In this document: piece by piece, positions 11,101 to 26,200 of the stretch | Layout: each line of letters begins with the position of its first letter | Numbering within the stretch: the stretch's first letter is position 1 | Assembly: GCA_034509495.1 (NCBI GenBank) | Contig: CM067510.1 | Coordinates: 32,234,250-32,298,249 of the forward strand | Length of the DNA: 64,000 bases | Direction of reading: 5' to 3' | DNA from: Acestrorhynchus altus | Taxonomy: Eukaryota > Chordata > Actinopteri > Characiformes > Acestrorhynchidae | Translations under genes and position numbers: made by a program | The notes under the pieces: model-generated | The model's database searches: none | The model's input: the letters and a program-made list of their open reading frames with translations, nothing else | Told to the model about the DNA's origin: nothing

Positions 11101-14100
11101 GACGGGACGTGGGAGTTCAGAGGAGGCTCTGGAGCCCCCCAATTCCCAGCCCTCCCAGAATGGACTCCCTGAGCCGGAGCTGGGCATCATCAGCTGGGCT
11201 GAAACCCCTCCACAGAATGGAATTTTCTCTGATAACAAAAGCATCGACAACGAGGAGGATGATGACGATGATGATGATTTTTATGGAAAAAGCCGGCTAG
11301 AGCACCAGGAAGACCCTGTGGCAGTAGAGCAGTGAGTTCAGTTTTATTTTACCAGTGAGAAAAACCATGAAAAGAAAACGGTAGGATTTTTGGATGCACA
11401 TTCATCTACGTCAGTAATGATATGTGCTGATATGACTGAGATGGCCATGCCATTGATGACCAGTTGTAACCCATTATTGATAAAATTAATTTGGAAAAAA
11501 AACAAAACTACGCTACACTCAGTGTGGACTGAACCAGTCTGACGCACCATCGCACATCGGCCACAAAAGTGTTGTCATTTGGCAACTTTGGCAACATCTG
11601 CAGTGGGTACGAACATGTTGAATACGGATTTCAGTGACCCCAGGTATCAGGTAACACCTCCTCACCACCTCGATACTGAGAAATCTGTCTACACACGCCA
11701 TTTCCAGAGGATTTGACAATCCCACATCTTGATTCACACAGTACTAGTATAACTGGAGCTTATTTTTACGGCTCCTTTTACAGGAGGTGAAACAGTCTGG
11801 GATTCTAATTTGTAAATGACTGACATGGTTCTTTCAGACGGGACTAAAATCACTGACAACAAGCAAAAACGACTTTACCGCCCCTGGTTAAACTAATCCT
11901 GTCCCAATAGGACTGTAGTACCTGAGTCTAACAGATTTACAGTAAGTAAAAACGTACAGTCTGCACAGAGCCAGCTATTTGAGCTCCTAGCTTTAAAATG
12001 TTTAATATTGTTTTATTGTGCTTCCTGCTTTGAATTACTAACACTGCTAAAAAGACTTTTATGTTGTGTGACGATTGTAAAAAATGAAAATAGAAAGTGG
12101 GCTGATCAGGAACACAGGTGTACTTGGTCTAATTATTTAAAAACACCTCACTTAACAGATTATTCTTTCCTAATTAAACCGCATTATGTAATAATAATTT
12201 ACAATTCAGAGATCTGATCTGCAGCTGAGATGTCGATCTTCAAGGTATTGCAACTATAGGAACATCTCATTTTAAAGCATTTGTTTGAAGAAAGCTATGG
12301 ATCAGACTGGGTTTGGCTGATAGTGATATCAGTTTTGAGTTTGAGAAAAGAGTTGTTCCATTAAGTTTTAATATATTGAAATATATATTAACGTTTATTA
12401 ACCTAGTATGTGGCTATAATAATAATATAATTGTAATTATAATTATAATATTATATATAATTATAATAATAATTGTAACTTTCTGAAAGTGTGCGTTTTT
12501 CTCGAGCTTTGCTGATGAAACGGCTTTATCGTTGTTCCCCGTTCAGGGTCGTGGTTGGGAGCTTGTCCAGTGTGTCGACATGGAGCCCCAGACAGATGGT
12601 TACCGAGACGGACAACGACAGTTCTGACGTGCTCATCCCTCTCGTCCCAGCAGAGCCATACACACAACAAGGTCCGAAACGAGCGCTGTGTCACTCGCTC
12701 ATTCCTGATTGCTCTTTTAGTAGAATAGAGACCATAAATATTGTCTTTGATTGCATGATCTGAATGTGCTTTGTGTGTATTATCCCATATACAGTCATGT
12801 GCAAAAATAAGTTCTCATCCAACACCTGCTTTGTTGAATCAGTGCTTCGTGATGTTGAATCAGGTTTGCTGCTGATGGAAAAAGATCGTACCCTCTGTTC
12901 TCGCTGGTATTTCTGGTAATTAACTTATTGACCAAAAATGCTGTCACTTATACGATGAGAGAGAAAGGGTTACCGGGGTGAGCTGGGGTTGAAGCGACAA
13001 ACCCACAACACCAGCAAAAAGAATCGGCAGACTTTTCAGACAATAGGTCTTTATATGCCTACCTTTAGACATGCCCACACCTCTCGTCTGCCGATACCCA
13101 CTTCTCCTTTCAAATGCTGAAATGTCCTCAATCGGTTGTTTCCTGCCATCCTCCGCAAGTCTCTGACATCAAATGGGAGAAGGTTTCTTCCCACCGCTCC
13201 ATGCCGAAGTCTTTCTTTCACACACAGCCCGTTTCAAATCGCCACACGGCATCTCAATAGGATCAAAATCCGGCCTTTCTCTCGACTGTTCCGTGTCTTT
13301 CTTTTGTGCCGTTCCTTGGTGGATTCACTTGCACGCCTCCCGTGAAAATCAGACTTGTGTAGTTTCTTTCTGAAGCTTTCAGTGAGCTTTGGATCTCACC
13401 ATACCGCAGTCAAGAGCAAACCAGACTAGATATCCGAGGTGTAAATAGGACGGGCTCCTCCAAAGCCTTCATGATATTCTAATCACTGGCAGCTGGTTTT
13501 AGTAGTAATAATGTGGAGGTGTCCTAAATTTTCCTCGTAATAGAATTACATTTCTATTTAGTAGATTTTACAATTGTTTAGATTCCTTTGTTTAGGAACC
13601 TTCATCTCCCTCAAAGTGGAGATGAAATGTCTGTATAGTTATATAATATATGTATATATGATGTTACATATTGTTGCTGTATAAGGAGGGTAATAGATTT
13701 TCCTGGAAGCAGACGTTTTCCACAGATATATGACCTGGAGTTTCCCGGTTATCCAGTTATAGATGTTGTGGTTATAGATCCAGTTATAGATATACACAAT
13801 GATGCAATGGTGGCAGTTCGAAATGAGGTTGTGGCTGGCTTCCCATGTATCGGAGGAGGCATGTGCTTGTCTTCACCCTCCTAGTGACTTCCAAATTGTT
13901 GGTGGGAAGGTGGGCCTGTGAAAAATGAAGGAGATCTGAGTAGAGCAGTGGAGGGTTCCTTTGTTGTCTTAATTCCGATGTGTCTCCAGGCAGGCGCGGT
14001 CCTGCAGATGGGTGAGATTGATTTAAGCGTATCGTGAAAAAAGTGGTAATTTTACTTTCAGATACCAGCTCTGCTGAGATGATAGGATTTCAAGGGCAAG

Positions 14101-17100
14101 CAGAAACCTCAAGCTCTGCTCCCGACACTGAAAAAGTGAAAGCTCAGACACAGTTCAGGTAACTTCTCATTCTCGTGAATGGTCCTGTTGGTCTGCTAAT
14201 CATTAGCTGTAATGACCTCTTGTTTTAACTCTCTTTCCCTCAGTATGGAGCCCAGCCCCCCAACTTCAAATGTCTCTTTGACCAGTACACTGGGCACCCC
14301 TAGCCTGCCTGACTCCATGACTGTGGGTGAGTTGATTTTTATACAAAACGACAGTCAGACTTATTAAGGAATTGCTTCAGGCTGCCCTTTGGCTTCTATT
14401 TTGAGTTTGTTTTGAGTCAACAGTTTCTGTCCTTTTCTTTACTAAGTACCGTGAAAACCTTCCCAATTACTGCTCATTGTTCTGTAGACCGTGCGCTGCA
14501 TTTGTGGCAGATAATTGTTGGGTAGAAAAACCTTTTAACGTAGTTAGAAGACACTCATGATGCGGCACATTATGAGCACAAAAACCACAAACACTCTTCC
14601 TGCCGTGTCTCGTTGGCAGCTGTGCCCAGGAAGTGTCAAAAAGGCTGCTGTAGTTGTCTGTCATATCTGGCTGTGTCAGAGGGCTCTGCAGTGTTCTTCC
14701 CTCTAACTAGGATCTAGTGTCAGATAAAACACCTGATGTGCTGGTTGTTAGAGGAGTCTTCTGGACCCGTGGATCCCTGAGTGGCTCACTCGGCTAATAA
14801 GGGTTTAAAAATGCAATACATTAACCAGACCGACATGAAGGTGGGGCTTTAACTGCATCGATTCTGAGTAAAATCCATGTTGAGTTCTAATGCTGTTCTC
14901 AAACAGAATGTGGTGTAAATTCCATACAAATGTCCCACTAAAACATAAGTTTAAATATATCAATACAGTGGCATGAAGAAGGCTAAAGGAGAAAGTTCTC
15001 ACTCATAAAAGATCTTTAAAAGGCATGAAGTTAAAGATGAAACACACATTCCAACATCTGTAAGCAGTACCAGTGTATTATTTTGGTTTTGTACAATTTT
15101 AGAGTCGCCCTACGATGGACTAGCGCCCTGTCTAGGGTTGTTTCCTGCCCTTGCGCTCAGAGTTGCCGCCTGGGCACCGGCTTCCCCGTGACCCTATTCA
15201 GGAATAAGCGGTACAGAAAATGGATGGATGGACAATTTTAGAGTGAAAACGGAAAGGAGTATCTTGCAAAAGTATTGGAACCCAAGACGATTTGAGTGCT
15301 CAGACCTTAATTAGACTGTTAGGGTCAATGGCTTGTTTTCAGTCATGATTAGGGAAGGCCGCTTCCCTTGTCCCAAAAAAACAGCAGCCTTGAGTTCTTC
15401 TAAGCAGCTGCCTAGCACTGAAAATGGGTGAGGCAGAGAGCTATATGAAGATTGCAAAGTGTTTTTTTTTTTTTTTTCTGGTTGACATTTGTCCAGTCTT
15501 CTTCTGTTCCTCAGTCTGTTTTTCTGTTCAGTTACTTCCCAGGAATCTCCTAGAACTGGTAGAATGTGAGGAGGAATGGATGAACATCCCAAAAACAAAA
15601 ACTGCGATACTTGTCAGAGGGGGCACTACTAAGTAATAACCATGCAGGATTCCCAAAGTTTTATTTCTAGGTTCTAGATTTCTAAGTTTTCTACTAGATT
15701 TTGGAACATTGCTGTGAGGATATACACTGGCATCAACATGGTGCCAATGCGTTCATGTTTACCTGCTCCAGAGAGGCCTGTTCTAGACAAGCTGTCCATC
15801 AGCAAATGAGGGTCAAAGTTAAAGTAGCTGAATCTAATCATTAGAAGGGGTGTCCACAAACTTTTGTACATAGCTATAGTGTATAACGTAAACTAAACCG
15901 AGCTGTCTGGGTGAGTTTCAGATACCTTAAGTTTGACGTGGTCGATTCAGTGTCTATAATTTTCTTCCCACACTCTTTGCACGTTGCCTCTCTTATGTCC
16001 CAGGATTTTGAGGTCTGTGACGGAGCTGCCGACTGCTGCCTTAGGCATGGGGTGGGACTCATTCTGGGCATGATAGGCAGCAAGTACTCCACGCCCGGCG
16101 ACTTGTACACCTGAAGCAGATCAGAGCCAGTCGTGCAAGCCTTGCACGTAACAAATACACCTTTAATAATTGTTGGCATTTTCAAGTTTCAGACCATCAG
16201 GGCTTAAGTCTACTTGGCGTCTGATGCAAATGTGATAGTTGCCTCCAGACTCACTTTATTGCTTGCCTAGCAGACGCTTCTGGGAGCTGTAGACCACAGA
16301 GATACCAAGCACATAGTATCATAACAGTGGTTTCATTTCTCTCCAAGCATAAGTGAGTGGAGGCTGCCTTTCGTATTGCTCCACCTTCCTCCAGTGGAGG
16401 GCACTGTTGGTCTGTATTCAACCGTCACCTCTGGAGCTTGCATGAAGACAGTGTTGGGAGCGAGCCAGAGGTGGCTCTTGGCTTAGTTTGGCTTTCAGAA
16501 CTAGAAAAGAGTAAGATGAAAAGAGGGAATGTGTGCCATGTAGGAACTGTGACATGTCTGAAAGAACATGTCTCACAGAACCCGAGCAGCAGAGACCAAA
16601 GATTTTTTCAGTTCCCAGCGCTCGCCAAGAATTCCACTTTAATCGCCAGATATGGATTCACGTATCATGTGGAGTGTCCGTATGGCTGAAACCCACCGTC
16701 CACGATAGGTAATCTCTGTGAGGCGGGTGTGAAACTAAATCCCAGCCTCGTTTGTTTACTTTTTATCCCCTCTTACCCCAAACTAATCTGAATTATGTAA
16801 GACCCAATCCCCCCCCAATGTAAACAGACTTAATTTGGGTGTTAATTTGCGAGGATAAAGTGCAGTGAGCTTCTTAGTAAAGCCAAATATCACCATTATG
16901 TGTGAAAGAGTGGAGTGTGTGTGTGTGTGTGTGTGTGTGGATACTGCCGCTGTGATTACTCATGGATTGTGTGTGGGCACGCGTGTATGTGTGTCTGTAG
17001 GTCTGAGGTGTGGACGAGTCACTAGGGTGTGTTTCTCCTCCAGATGGAGACCCCAGGGAGGAGGCGGGCTCATCTGCTGGACTGCTTGGGCAGATCCTCT

Positions 17101-20100
17101 CCCCCGTGTCACACGTACACACACTTGCCCTCGAATTTTGCCTACACATGTCGTCATTACACATATGTACGTAAAATAAGGGAGCCTATCTTCATGCACC
17201 GCTCGGTATCATTCCCATTTTAGGAATTCTGCATTCTTTTTAGTTTTCTCACACTGAATGGGCAAAATACACACAACATACTCATATCCAGGAATTTGGT
17301 GTCACGATGTGTCATGATAAAAGTATATTGCGATACTCTAAGCAAGTGTTCGTCTTGGTATAAAACACCATCACATGCATTAAATCTAAGCGAAAGAAAA
17401 GTTGTTTTTATCGAAACTGATGGACTTCAATGCTGCGTCAATTTTTCAATTAGAGCCTGCTTGATTTTCTGTGATATCAGACAATTAAACTCAGGCTGAC
17501 CAATCAGAGCTCTGGTATCATAGCTGCAGACCAAACAAATCAAGATCGCAGCAGAACGTGACCAGAAATGTGCTGATTAAAATTCCGGAAAAGCTTGAAC
17601 TTGAAGGAAAAGCTGGGGAGCGACAGTGAGACATTTTTGTGTCTGTCCATGGAGAGATTAACTGTGGTTTCCCTCGTTGATGAGCACTTGTGAAGGAAGG
17701 AAGATAAAGAGCAGCAGCGGACAGTGAGCAGAAAAACAGAAACGGTCTTTCTAACCCTGTTTTATGGAACTCAGGCAAGAAATAAAATTCTGGACTTGGT
17801 GTGAAGGTTCCACTGCTTTAAAATTACATCTGTTTTTGGTTCTAATGTCTGTGAAAGCGCCATAAAGGAGGAGTTCTTCATGCTCTTTCAGGATTCCCCC
17901 AGTTTGTTTGCTTAAAAATTATATGCAGAATTTATATTTGATATTATTTATATACATAAACTGGTTTACCAACATTAATGTCTTCCGAAACAATTAATAT
18001 AATTTTTTTTTGGAAACCTCTAAGTAGTGGTCGACTGAAAAGGCTTTTTTACTGCCCAGTGCCAGTATTTAATAATTATAAGAGAATGGCAGCTTATAAA
18101 ATTTAATTTATAAATATAATAATATAATAATAAATGAGATACAAAATTGCTGACATGAACATTTATTTATCACTGTTATGGTCTGCACTGTTTGCTTTGA
18201 CCTATTTTTAATTGAAAACATAACTAAATGAACGTCTACAGGCATTAAAAAACAACTTTATAAAAACGTATGAATGGAAAATAATTTACGAGCAGAGCAA
18301 TGAAGGTCAATGTTTCTGAGAGAGCAAACGTTCATAAACTTGCATAAATCAACATTATATTGAGCTTTGAAAGCTAGGAATTGGTCTGACTGTGTTTGCT
18401 TCGGAAACATTATGTCCAGAAACATTTCATATCCACTGATCTCTGCATGCAGAATGGTGAAAGTGACACCAGGGGGAGCTCTAACAAAGCACCACAGCAA
18501 CCCGACTGGTGGGGCTTCCTGCGCATGTGCCTGTAGGCATTTTTAGATAATTGTGTGCGAGCGGAGACATCGGCCGATGCTGGTTATCTCAAAATGGCAT
18601 TAATCCACCTGATTAATCAGCCAAACGATTAATCAGTCGACCCCTACTTCTAAGCATTCTTGTCATGGACTGATTAGTGGTCATTATAAGTATATTTGGT
18701 GCTGAGTATAATCCAATTTGATCAACTTTTTTGGTTTTGAGCCCATTTTTACACACAAAATGTCAGAAATGAGACTTTGCTGCCATTTTTGTTAGTTTGT
18801 CTGGTAGGATTGTAGTCTGTTCATGGCCAAAGAGCCACGAAAATATGTCTCACTGTGTATCACCTGTTTTTACAGCTCGAATAAAACATTCTCTGTTTGG
18901 AAAGTCAATAATATGACCCCCCCCCCCCCCCCCCTTTAGGTCCTAAAATGTTCATTGAGAAGTTGTGATTTGGAGTTCACATGGACTCTGCTGAGTGTAT
19001 GTCCGTACTGGTACAGTGAATCAAACTGTAGCTGTATCCTTTGGGTTTCGGTAGAAACCCTCCTTTCTGTCTGTGTTCGGGTTTCGTTTTTTCAGGTAGA
19101 GAACTTCATCGATCGTCATTGACTCTGGCGTTCGCTGACGAGGTGCTGTAGCTCCCTGAGAAATAACACAGATGTCGAAACGTATTCTTGTGCTGAGATT
19201 TCAGCTGTTTTTTAAAAAAACTCCCGAGTGTGTTTATATAGACGACTGTGTCTGCAGTTCCTTGAGAGATAGGTTTAATAATGATAAGCCGTGAGGAACT
19301 GTTGAGGCTTTGTCTCCTGGAGACAGGAGGAGCAGGTTATCCCTCAAGTGTGTGTGTAGGGGGGGGAGATGCAGAGACACAACTTTGCCTTCCACTCTGC
19401 TGCTGATGCTGGAACCTGCTGGATTTACGATCTGCCTGCTGCTGCAGACTATTGTGTGCAATGTGCTACTGTAGATCAAGCTCTCCAGTCAGTAAAGGTC
19501 TAGCACTTTACCTGGGCTCACACTGGAAATTTAAAATGTTAGATTCTTTATCAGTGATTTGTTATTTATTTATGTTGATTGATCAAACTGCGTCCACATA
19601 CAGGCATTTGGTGTCAAAAAGCTTTGGTTCGTTGTTGGTTTATTAACCCTGTGTGGACACGCACTTCATAGTTGGATTGTAGATTCTGAATAATTACGAA
19701 TGTAGTTCATTCTTGTCTGTTCCACTGAAAAACAATTCAATATTGGGTACTGAATAATCTGTAGATACTGGATTATTTGTACATGATTTATTATCTGTAG
19801 AGAACGCCATCTACCCACCCAGAGAGGGAGAGCACGGCCAATTTCGGTCTCGCTCTGATTCTGGCTGCCAGCATGACCTGGGATTTGAACCCGTGATCCT
19901 CAGATCATAGTAGTAGCGCTTGAGACCGCTGAGCCAGTCAATGGAGTTTCCCGAATTCTACCGGAAAGCATTGCTGGTAGATGAACTGCTCAATAAAAAC
20001 TCATTGTCTGCCTGTTAACAGTTGACAGGTAGTTGGTTGTGAGAGTAACCCTCTGACTGTGCTTTTATAAATGTCTTACCCTTTCATGTCACCTTCGCTT

Positions 20101-23100
20101 AAAAGAAATTAATGTCTAGCTGGTATTTTAAGCCCCACAAAGTTCCCTTTATTAGGTCCATGGTGTTACACAAATGGAAATGTCAGCAATCTGGAACAGC
20201 ATCCATTATTGGAAAAAAAGTACAGGTCTGCATGGGACACTTAATCTCAACACGATACTAAGTCTTATTATTGTTCTTTCAGAAGCTGACTACGTCCCCA
20301 CAACCCCCCTCCCCCATAGCGAAGGGGAAAATTCAGTTACGCTTGAGTCGTTTTTTTTTTTATTCTGATGCCTTTCTGTTCTGTTCCCACAGTCGAACTA
20401 CGCCAAGCCATTGTGGCCATGATGAACAGGAAAGACGAACTGACTGAGCAGAACACGTGAGTGTTTTTCCTTTGTCCTCCGCCTCCAGTCAGTGGTTACT
20501 GTGGTTAAGCATGAGGTCATTCCAGTTTGTACAGTAATAAAGGTGTGAAGACAGCTAATCAGCTTTAGCCGTCAGTTTTGAGATGTTAGAATTGATTATT
20601 GATTTTTTGTCCCAATTTTGGAAGCGTCAGTTCCGTTACCCCATACTTCCAATATATGTGATGTCATTGCTGGGCAGCCAACACGCTTGGAGGAAAGCGT
20701 TGGGTCCCCAGCTCCGACGCAGTGGCTGACAGACGCCTGTGCCGGCCAGCATCACGCTGAGTGTAATGTGGGGAGAGAGCGCCATCTACCAACCCAGACA
20801 GGGAGAGCAGGCCAATTTCTCTCTCTCTCAAACTCTGGCTGCTGATGGCAAGCAGCGTGACCTGCAATTGGAACCTGCGATCCTCAGATCACAGTGGCAC
20901 CGCATTAGACCGCTGAGCCATTTATCGGATGAGCATATATTTAGTATCTAAATAAACAAAATTTTAGACTATGATTCTATCGATTCATTTCTAGACTGTT
21001 TTAGATGAATAGAAAGATGGGTATAAAGTGCCGATTTCAGGTTCTAACAAGGTTAGAACAAGACGATATGAGAAGTCCCACAGTCACAGTATGCTGGCAT
21101 CACTAGTACTGGGAGTTGTGACTTGCGTCCTGCTGAGTGTGCACCATGTGTGTTGCTGGGTCTAGGTCTCTGCGCAGTCTGCTGGATGGCGAGATGGAGC
21201 ACTCTGCTGGGCTGCGGCTCGAGGTGGACGGCTTGAAGAAGAAGCTGGCGGACCTGGAAGAGAGACATGCTGCCAAAGTCCAGGCCCTTGGGAGGTACTC
21301 ACATGTTACTCAGTGTTTTGTGACATTTTGGCACTCAGCTTCAGTGGACCGGAGTGATTCAGGACACATTTGGAGGAGAGTCTTTATCACAGGCTTATTT
21401 ACACACAGAAGAATTCCTTTGGAATTGAAAATCGATTCCAGTTGATGCCATTTTACTACAAACAGCCAAACTGTGGTAACGTTGGGCAGTTCGACTTTTC
21501 ATAAAACAAAATTGCTGTCCAATTACTTTTCCATTTGCTTAATACATAATACATAATATGTGTACATATTAACGTAGTCAACTGACACCGTCCCTCTTCC
21601 TGTTGTCCACTGAACCAGTGTTTCTCAAACTATGTCCTGGTACCCCACTGCCCTGCACATTTTAGAGGATTCCCTGCTTTAACCTTAAGACCCCTAGGCT
21701 ACATTTGCAGGATGTTTCATGTGAATATATTTATAGGAGACAGTAATACATGCCAGATATTATTTTCAGGAGAATGTAATTTATTATCTTTAATTTATAT
21801 ATGTATCTCTGATCAGTCAGAGTCTGTATGCAGGTTGATCATCAGCACCGCCCCCTCTCTGATCAGTCAGAGTCACTCTGCAGGTTGAGCATCAGCCCCG
21901 CCCCCTCTCTCTGATCAGTCAGAGTCTCTCTGCAGGTTGAGCATCAGCCCCACCCCCTCTCTCTGATCAGTGAGAGTCTGTATATACATGTGGACAGAGC
22001 AGTAAACATGCACTGGAAGCTGCTTTGGCCTTTAAACTGGGATTAAATTCAGCCAAAGTGTAGTGAATCTGATGGTGATATAATGGAGTGCTGAGGAGAT
22101 GGGCTGGAGTAATGGTGCATTGAACAGATAGGGTGGTGTAATAGACAGATAACGACCTGGTGTGGGGTGAAACAATGTTCAGATGGGGTAGGGTAAAGTT
22201 TGTGTTGAGTAGGCGGGGTGGATGAATGTGGCTTTGAGAAGATGGGGTGGCATAATGGAGTGCTGAGGGAATGGGTGGAGTAACAGGACATTGAGAATAG
22301 TGTGTTGATGATATGAGGTAATGGGGCGTTGAGCATATGAGGTGGAGAAGTGGTGAGGAGAGGAGATGGGGTTGGAGTAAAGGAGTGTTAAGGAGATGGA
22401 CTGGACTGATGGCGTGTTGAGTAGATGGGGTGGGGTAATGGTGTGTTGAGGAGGGGGAGGTGGAGTAATGGGGTGATGAGGAGATGGGGGGTGGAACACA
22501 GTTTGGTACAGTGGACTGAAAGCAGCGACAAAAGGCTTTTATTTATGAATGTTTTTGTTTTGACACTAATCAGCACACTGATTGTGCGACCCCTGTACCG
22601 GGACTGGGTACAACGGGGTGTTGATTGACAGAAGAGCCGTGTAAACACATACGAGACTCCGGTCTGATGAGATAATTTCATTTATTTTATTTAGCGCGAC
22701 TGATTTCACAGTTTGTTTAAATTGGAGAGTAATGGGAGGGAAAATTGACTAATGCTCCTTAAATTTTGAATATAATAACTGTACTTCTTCTTTTTTTCCC
22801 AGACTGTCAGCTTCTTCGCTTCGTAGCAATATTCGCTTAATGACGCCCATCAGCCGTGTTTTTTTTCTTAAAGGTGCACAAGCAGGAATGTCCAATTGAC
22901 TGTCTTTAAAATGCGCCCTTGTTCATGTCCATGCTTCCTGCTTGAGCGAAGGAACGTGGGTCATGTACTAAACAAGTCTTATTTTGACTTCTTCGGTCTT
23001 CAGTATTAGGCTTGGCAGAGCGAGTCAATCAAAGTCTCCGGCTCAAATGTAATCTTGGAAAGTCAATAAGGACTAAAAATAAGGGGAGGACTGCTTGGTG

Positions 23101-23197
23101 GGAGATCTTTGGAGCTGTGCTCACAGGCTACGCAGCATTGATTCAGTTCGGCTCAGTGGGCAGTGCTTCGACGTGGGCTCTGCTCAGCACCAGGCTG

Positions 23198-23229
<32 letters not shown>

Positions 23230-26200
23230 TCATACACTCTTATCTCCTCAGCCAGAACGCTGACTGACCCACTATGACGTTAAACGTCACCCTGTTGCGG
23301 GAAGCTGGACAGTGCAGGGAAGACAGTTTGGGTGAAAGCACGTTCATGATGTGGATAGGTGGTCTCAGTGATGGACTGTGTCAGGGAAAAGAAAGCCCCC
23401 CCGCTCTGCTCATGCTGTGTTGGTTGAGACGTCTTGGTTGCGCCGGTGTTACTTTAGCTGCAGTGTAGCGGTGTCTCGTGGGGATAACGCACAGTGTGAG
23501 CGAGCAAGCCGATTCATTTAGCGCAGTAGTAGGAAGACATCTGCTGGGAACGAGATGCGAGAGTGTCTCATTTCCGCTGAGAGAACGGTGTCAGAAAGGC
23601 CCACCGCACGCGCTGTTGCTCTCTGCCCCTCACCTTTATAATGCTCTGAGTGAACATTCATGTGCATTTGTTTACATTTATTTTTAACATTGAATCAGTC
23701 CGTTTTCATACAGCGTAGACATATCTCAGCAGTCTGTCTCGAGTGGACTTTCTGGAGAACCAAGTCTATGCATTTCTACTTTTTGGCTGCTACATGGTTA
23801 GTACGTAGTAGAGCCAACTGTGGCAAATATTACAGCTTATAAATGCTTCCTTTAGCGGAGAGTCTTTCAGTTCTGTGTGAGATTCCTGGGTCGTCCTGTA
23901 TGCACTGCTTCTTTGAGGTCTGTCCACAGATTTTCAGTGATGTTCAGATCAGGGGTCTGTGAGGACCATGGTAAAATTTCAGCTGCACATTTCGAGGTCT
24001 ATTATGGATTTTGAAGTGTGTTTAAGATCAATATCCATTTGTAAAACCATCCTCTACAGCTTATGCAAGCTGTTTGGTTTGCTTCCCTCTACCCCTGAAA
24101 TGCTCCCTGTGACACTGGCTGCAACACAACCCAAAGCAAGCTTGATCCACCTGAATTCTGAACAGCTGGAGAGGTGTTTTTTTCTATATTAACCTCATCT
24201 GTCCACAGGTCTCGCTTCTGAAATGCATCAGGTGCACTGAATATTGTGGTGAGGACACAGGAGAGGTTTTCTTCTGATGACTCCTCCACGAAGGCCATAT
24301 TTGTGCAGGAGTCACTGAGCAGTAGAACGGTGGACTCCAAATCCAGAGTTGGCTAAATCTTCCTGAAGGTCTTTTGCAGTGAAGCAGGCTTTCTGATTTG
24401 CCTTCAAATAATCATATGAGCAGCTGTCTTTGAAAATGTTCTTGGTCTTCCAGACCTTGACTTGACCTCCACCGGTCCTGTTAACTGACATTTTTAAATT
24501 GCATTTTGAATTCAGAAAATGGCAACCTCAGAACGCTTTACTGCTTAATAGCGTCTCCTGCTTTGTGGACTTCAATCGTTTTCCGTTTTCAGAATGCTAG
24601 GCAGCTGCTTAGAAGAGCCCATGGATGCTGTTTTTTGGGGCAAAAGGGGAGTCTGATTATTTATGAAATGACCTGGCCTTTCCCAACAATGAACAAACCA
24701 TATCCCTAACAGGCTAATTACACTTACACTAAGGTCAAGGACAAACCCTCTATGGTTTTGAATCAAAGACACGTTTTGAAGAAACATGGCAGGTATGGAC
24801 TGGTCCCAGGTAGAAGCTGAATCAGCTGATGGATGTTTGGTTGCACTCAGAAGAATTTCTGTTCCTGTGGTCTGGAGGTTTGGAGGCCACGTTACTGTTA
24901 ATCCTCACCGAAATGCTGCCCCAGTTGATGTTCTATTACACTTTAATATTACTGGTCGTCTCTGTATAATGGCTGACCTGCCGTAAGGTTCAGTGTTGGA
25001 CATTTTCTCCTTGTGGACACCTGGAGCAGAGGAGAGGGGGTGGCTGTGTGGGGAAGGGAGGTTAATCCTCATCTTGTCAGTTACAGCTGTGATGCATAGT
25101 CATTACCTTCCTACCACCATTTAACACGTGAGCACCCTGCATAGTTGCCCTGTCTTCTGTGGACCACTGTGACCATTTCCCTTCATTAGTCCTTGTGAAG
25201 GGCACTGTGAGCCTGTTCTTCTCTGCTCCTGCTCCCTGATGGTATTGCTTGTTCTTGTGATACCTTTCTGTGATCCAATTTCACTAATGGCTTTACGTTG
25301 AGAGAATCCATTTAGGCTTTTACGGAGGGAGTGTTGGGAGCTATGCCCTACATGAACTGTCTGGGACAAATCATGCCCTGTTCCCTGTTACGAGTGATCC
25401 CAGACCTGAGGTACACTCATCTGGTCCAAAGAGACAGTCCCTTATAGGCTTATCGATCCGATATTGTGATTGTGACATCAACATCCTTGACTGTAATGTT
25501 TTTACTTCGAGACTCATTGCTCAAAGATGAGAAATTGTTAATGCATCATTCAACAACCCACTGTTCCAGTGTTTCTTACAAACTGGCTGTTGCAGTTGAG
25601 ATTGGGTGTGTAGAGGTCTTTTTAAATATAGAGCTATACTTTGAAACACACCGAGATGAAGGATTTTTTAGCTCTGTTACGGCACAAGTAGACTGATCGA
25701 TTAACTGATCAGCACAGTGATTTATCAGTCTACTCATGCTTTAGTAGAGCTCAGCTACACTGATAACTGATCACAGTGATTTATCAGTCTACTCGTGCTT
25801 TAGTAGAGCTCATTAACACAAATCAGTGTGATCAGTTATTTATCTCGGTGTTGTTTTTAAGAATGGTTGAACTGTACAGATTCCTTGTGAGCTGCTGGTT
25901 GGGTTCATTAGACAGGCATTAGTGAAACTGTACAACCAGCTGAAACTGGTTCTGGAGCTCATTTCTGAGTGTGCAAAGATTGAATTGGATTTCAACAGAA
26001 ACTGTAGGAACAGAACGGCTGCATAGTGCAATTTGATTGTAATAAAGTTGTGAAAGGAGCTGCTCTTTAACAACGCCAACTTCACCACCTCCATAAAACG
26101 GTGGAAGCTGTGATAAGCTCAAGGAAACACAAAGAATCCTCCCCGTTCATTGATGGAAATGTTAATTCTGTCTGTGGGAGGATTTAAAAGAAAATTGCAC

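Larger units (their letters stand above)
14327..20392 (+). other. snx29: Intron 10 of snx29 (6.1 kb)
   Basis: It contains a Tc1-like 5' fragment (14966-15465) with a nested insertion, another DNA-transposon end (15690-15882), a possible BED-finger relic (15880-16185), a GT microsatellite (about 16915-16938), an hAT-like element (18025-18646), a C-run (18917-18934) and a SINE (19795-19945). No host exon was recognised. The stretches 16190-16900 and 16940-18016 appear unique. Confidence 0.8.

Noticed and set aside
17294..17345. Text like a transposon end (gtcacgatgtgtcatgataa)
   Set aside because: No partner end or target duplication found.
22049..22499. Pro/His/Ser-rich minus-strand ORFs
   Set aside because: They arise from a degenerate G-rich minisatellite, which has no stop codons on that strand.
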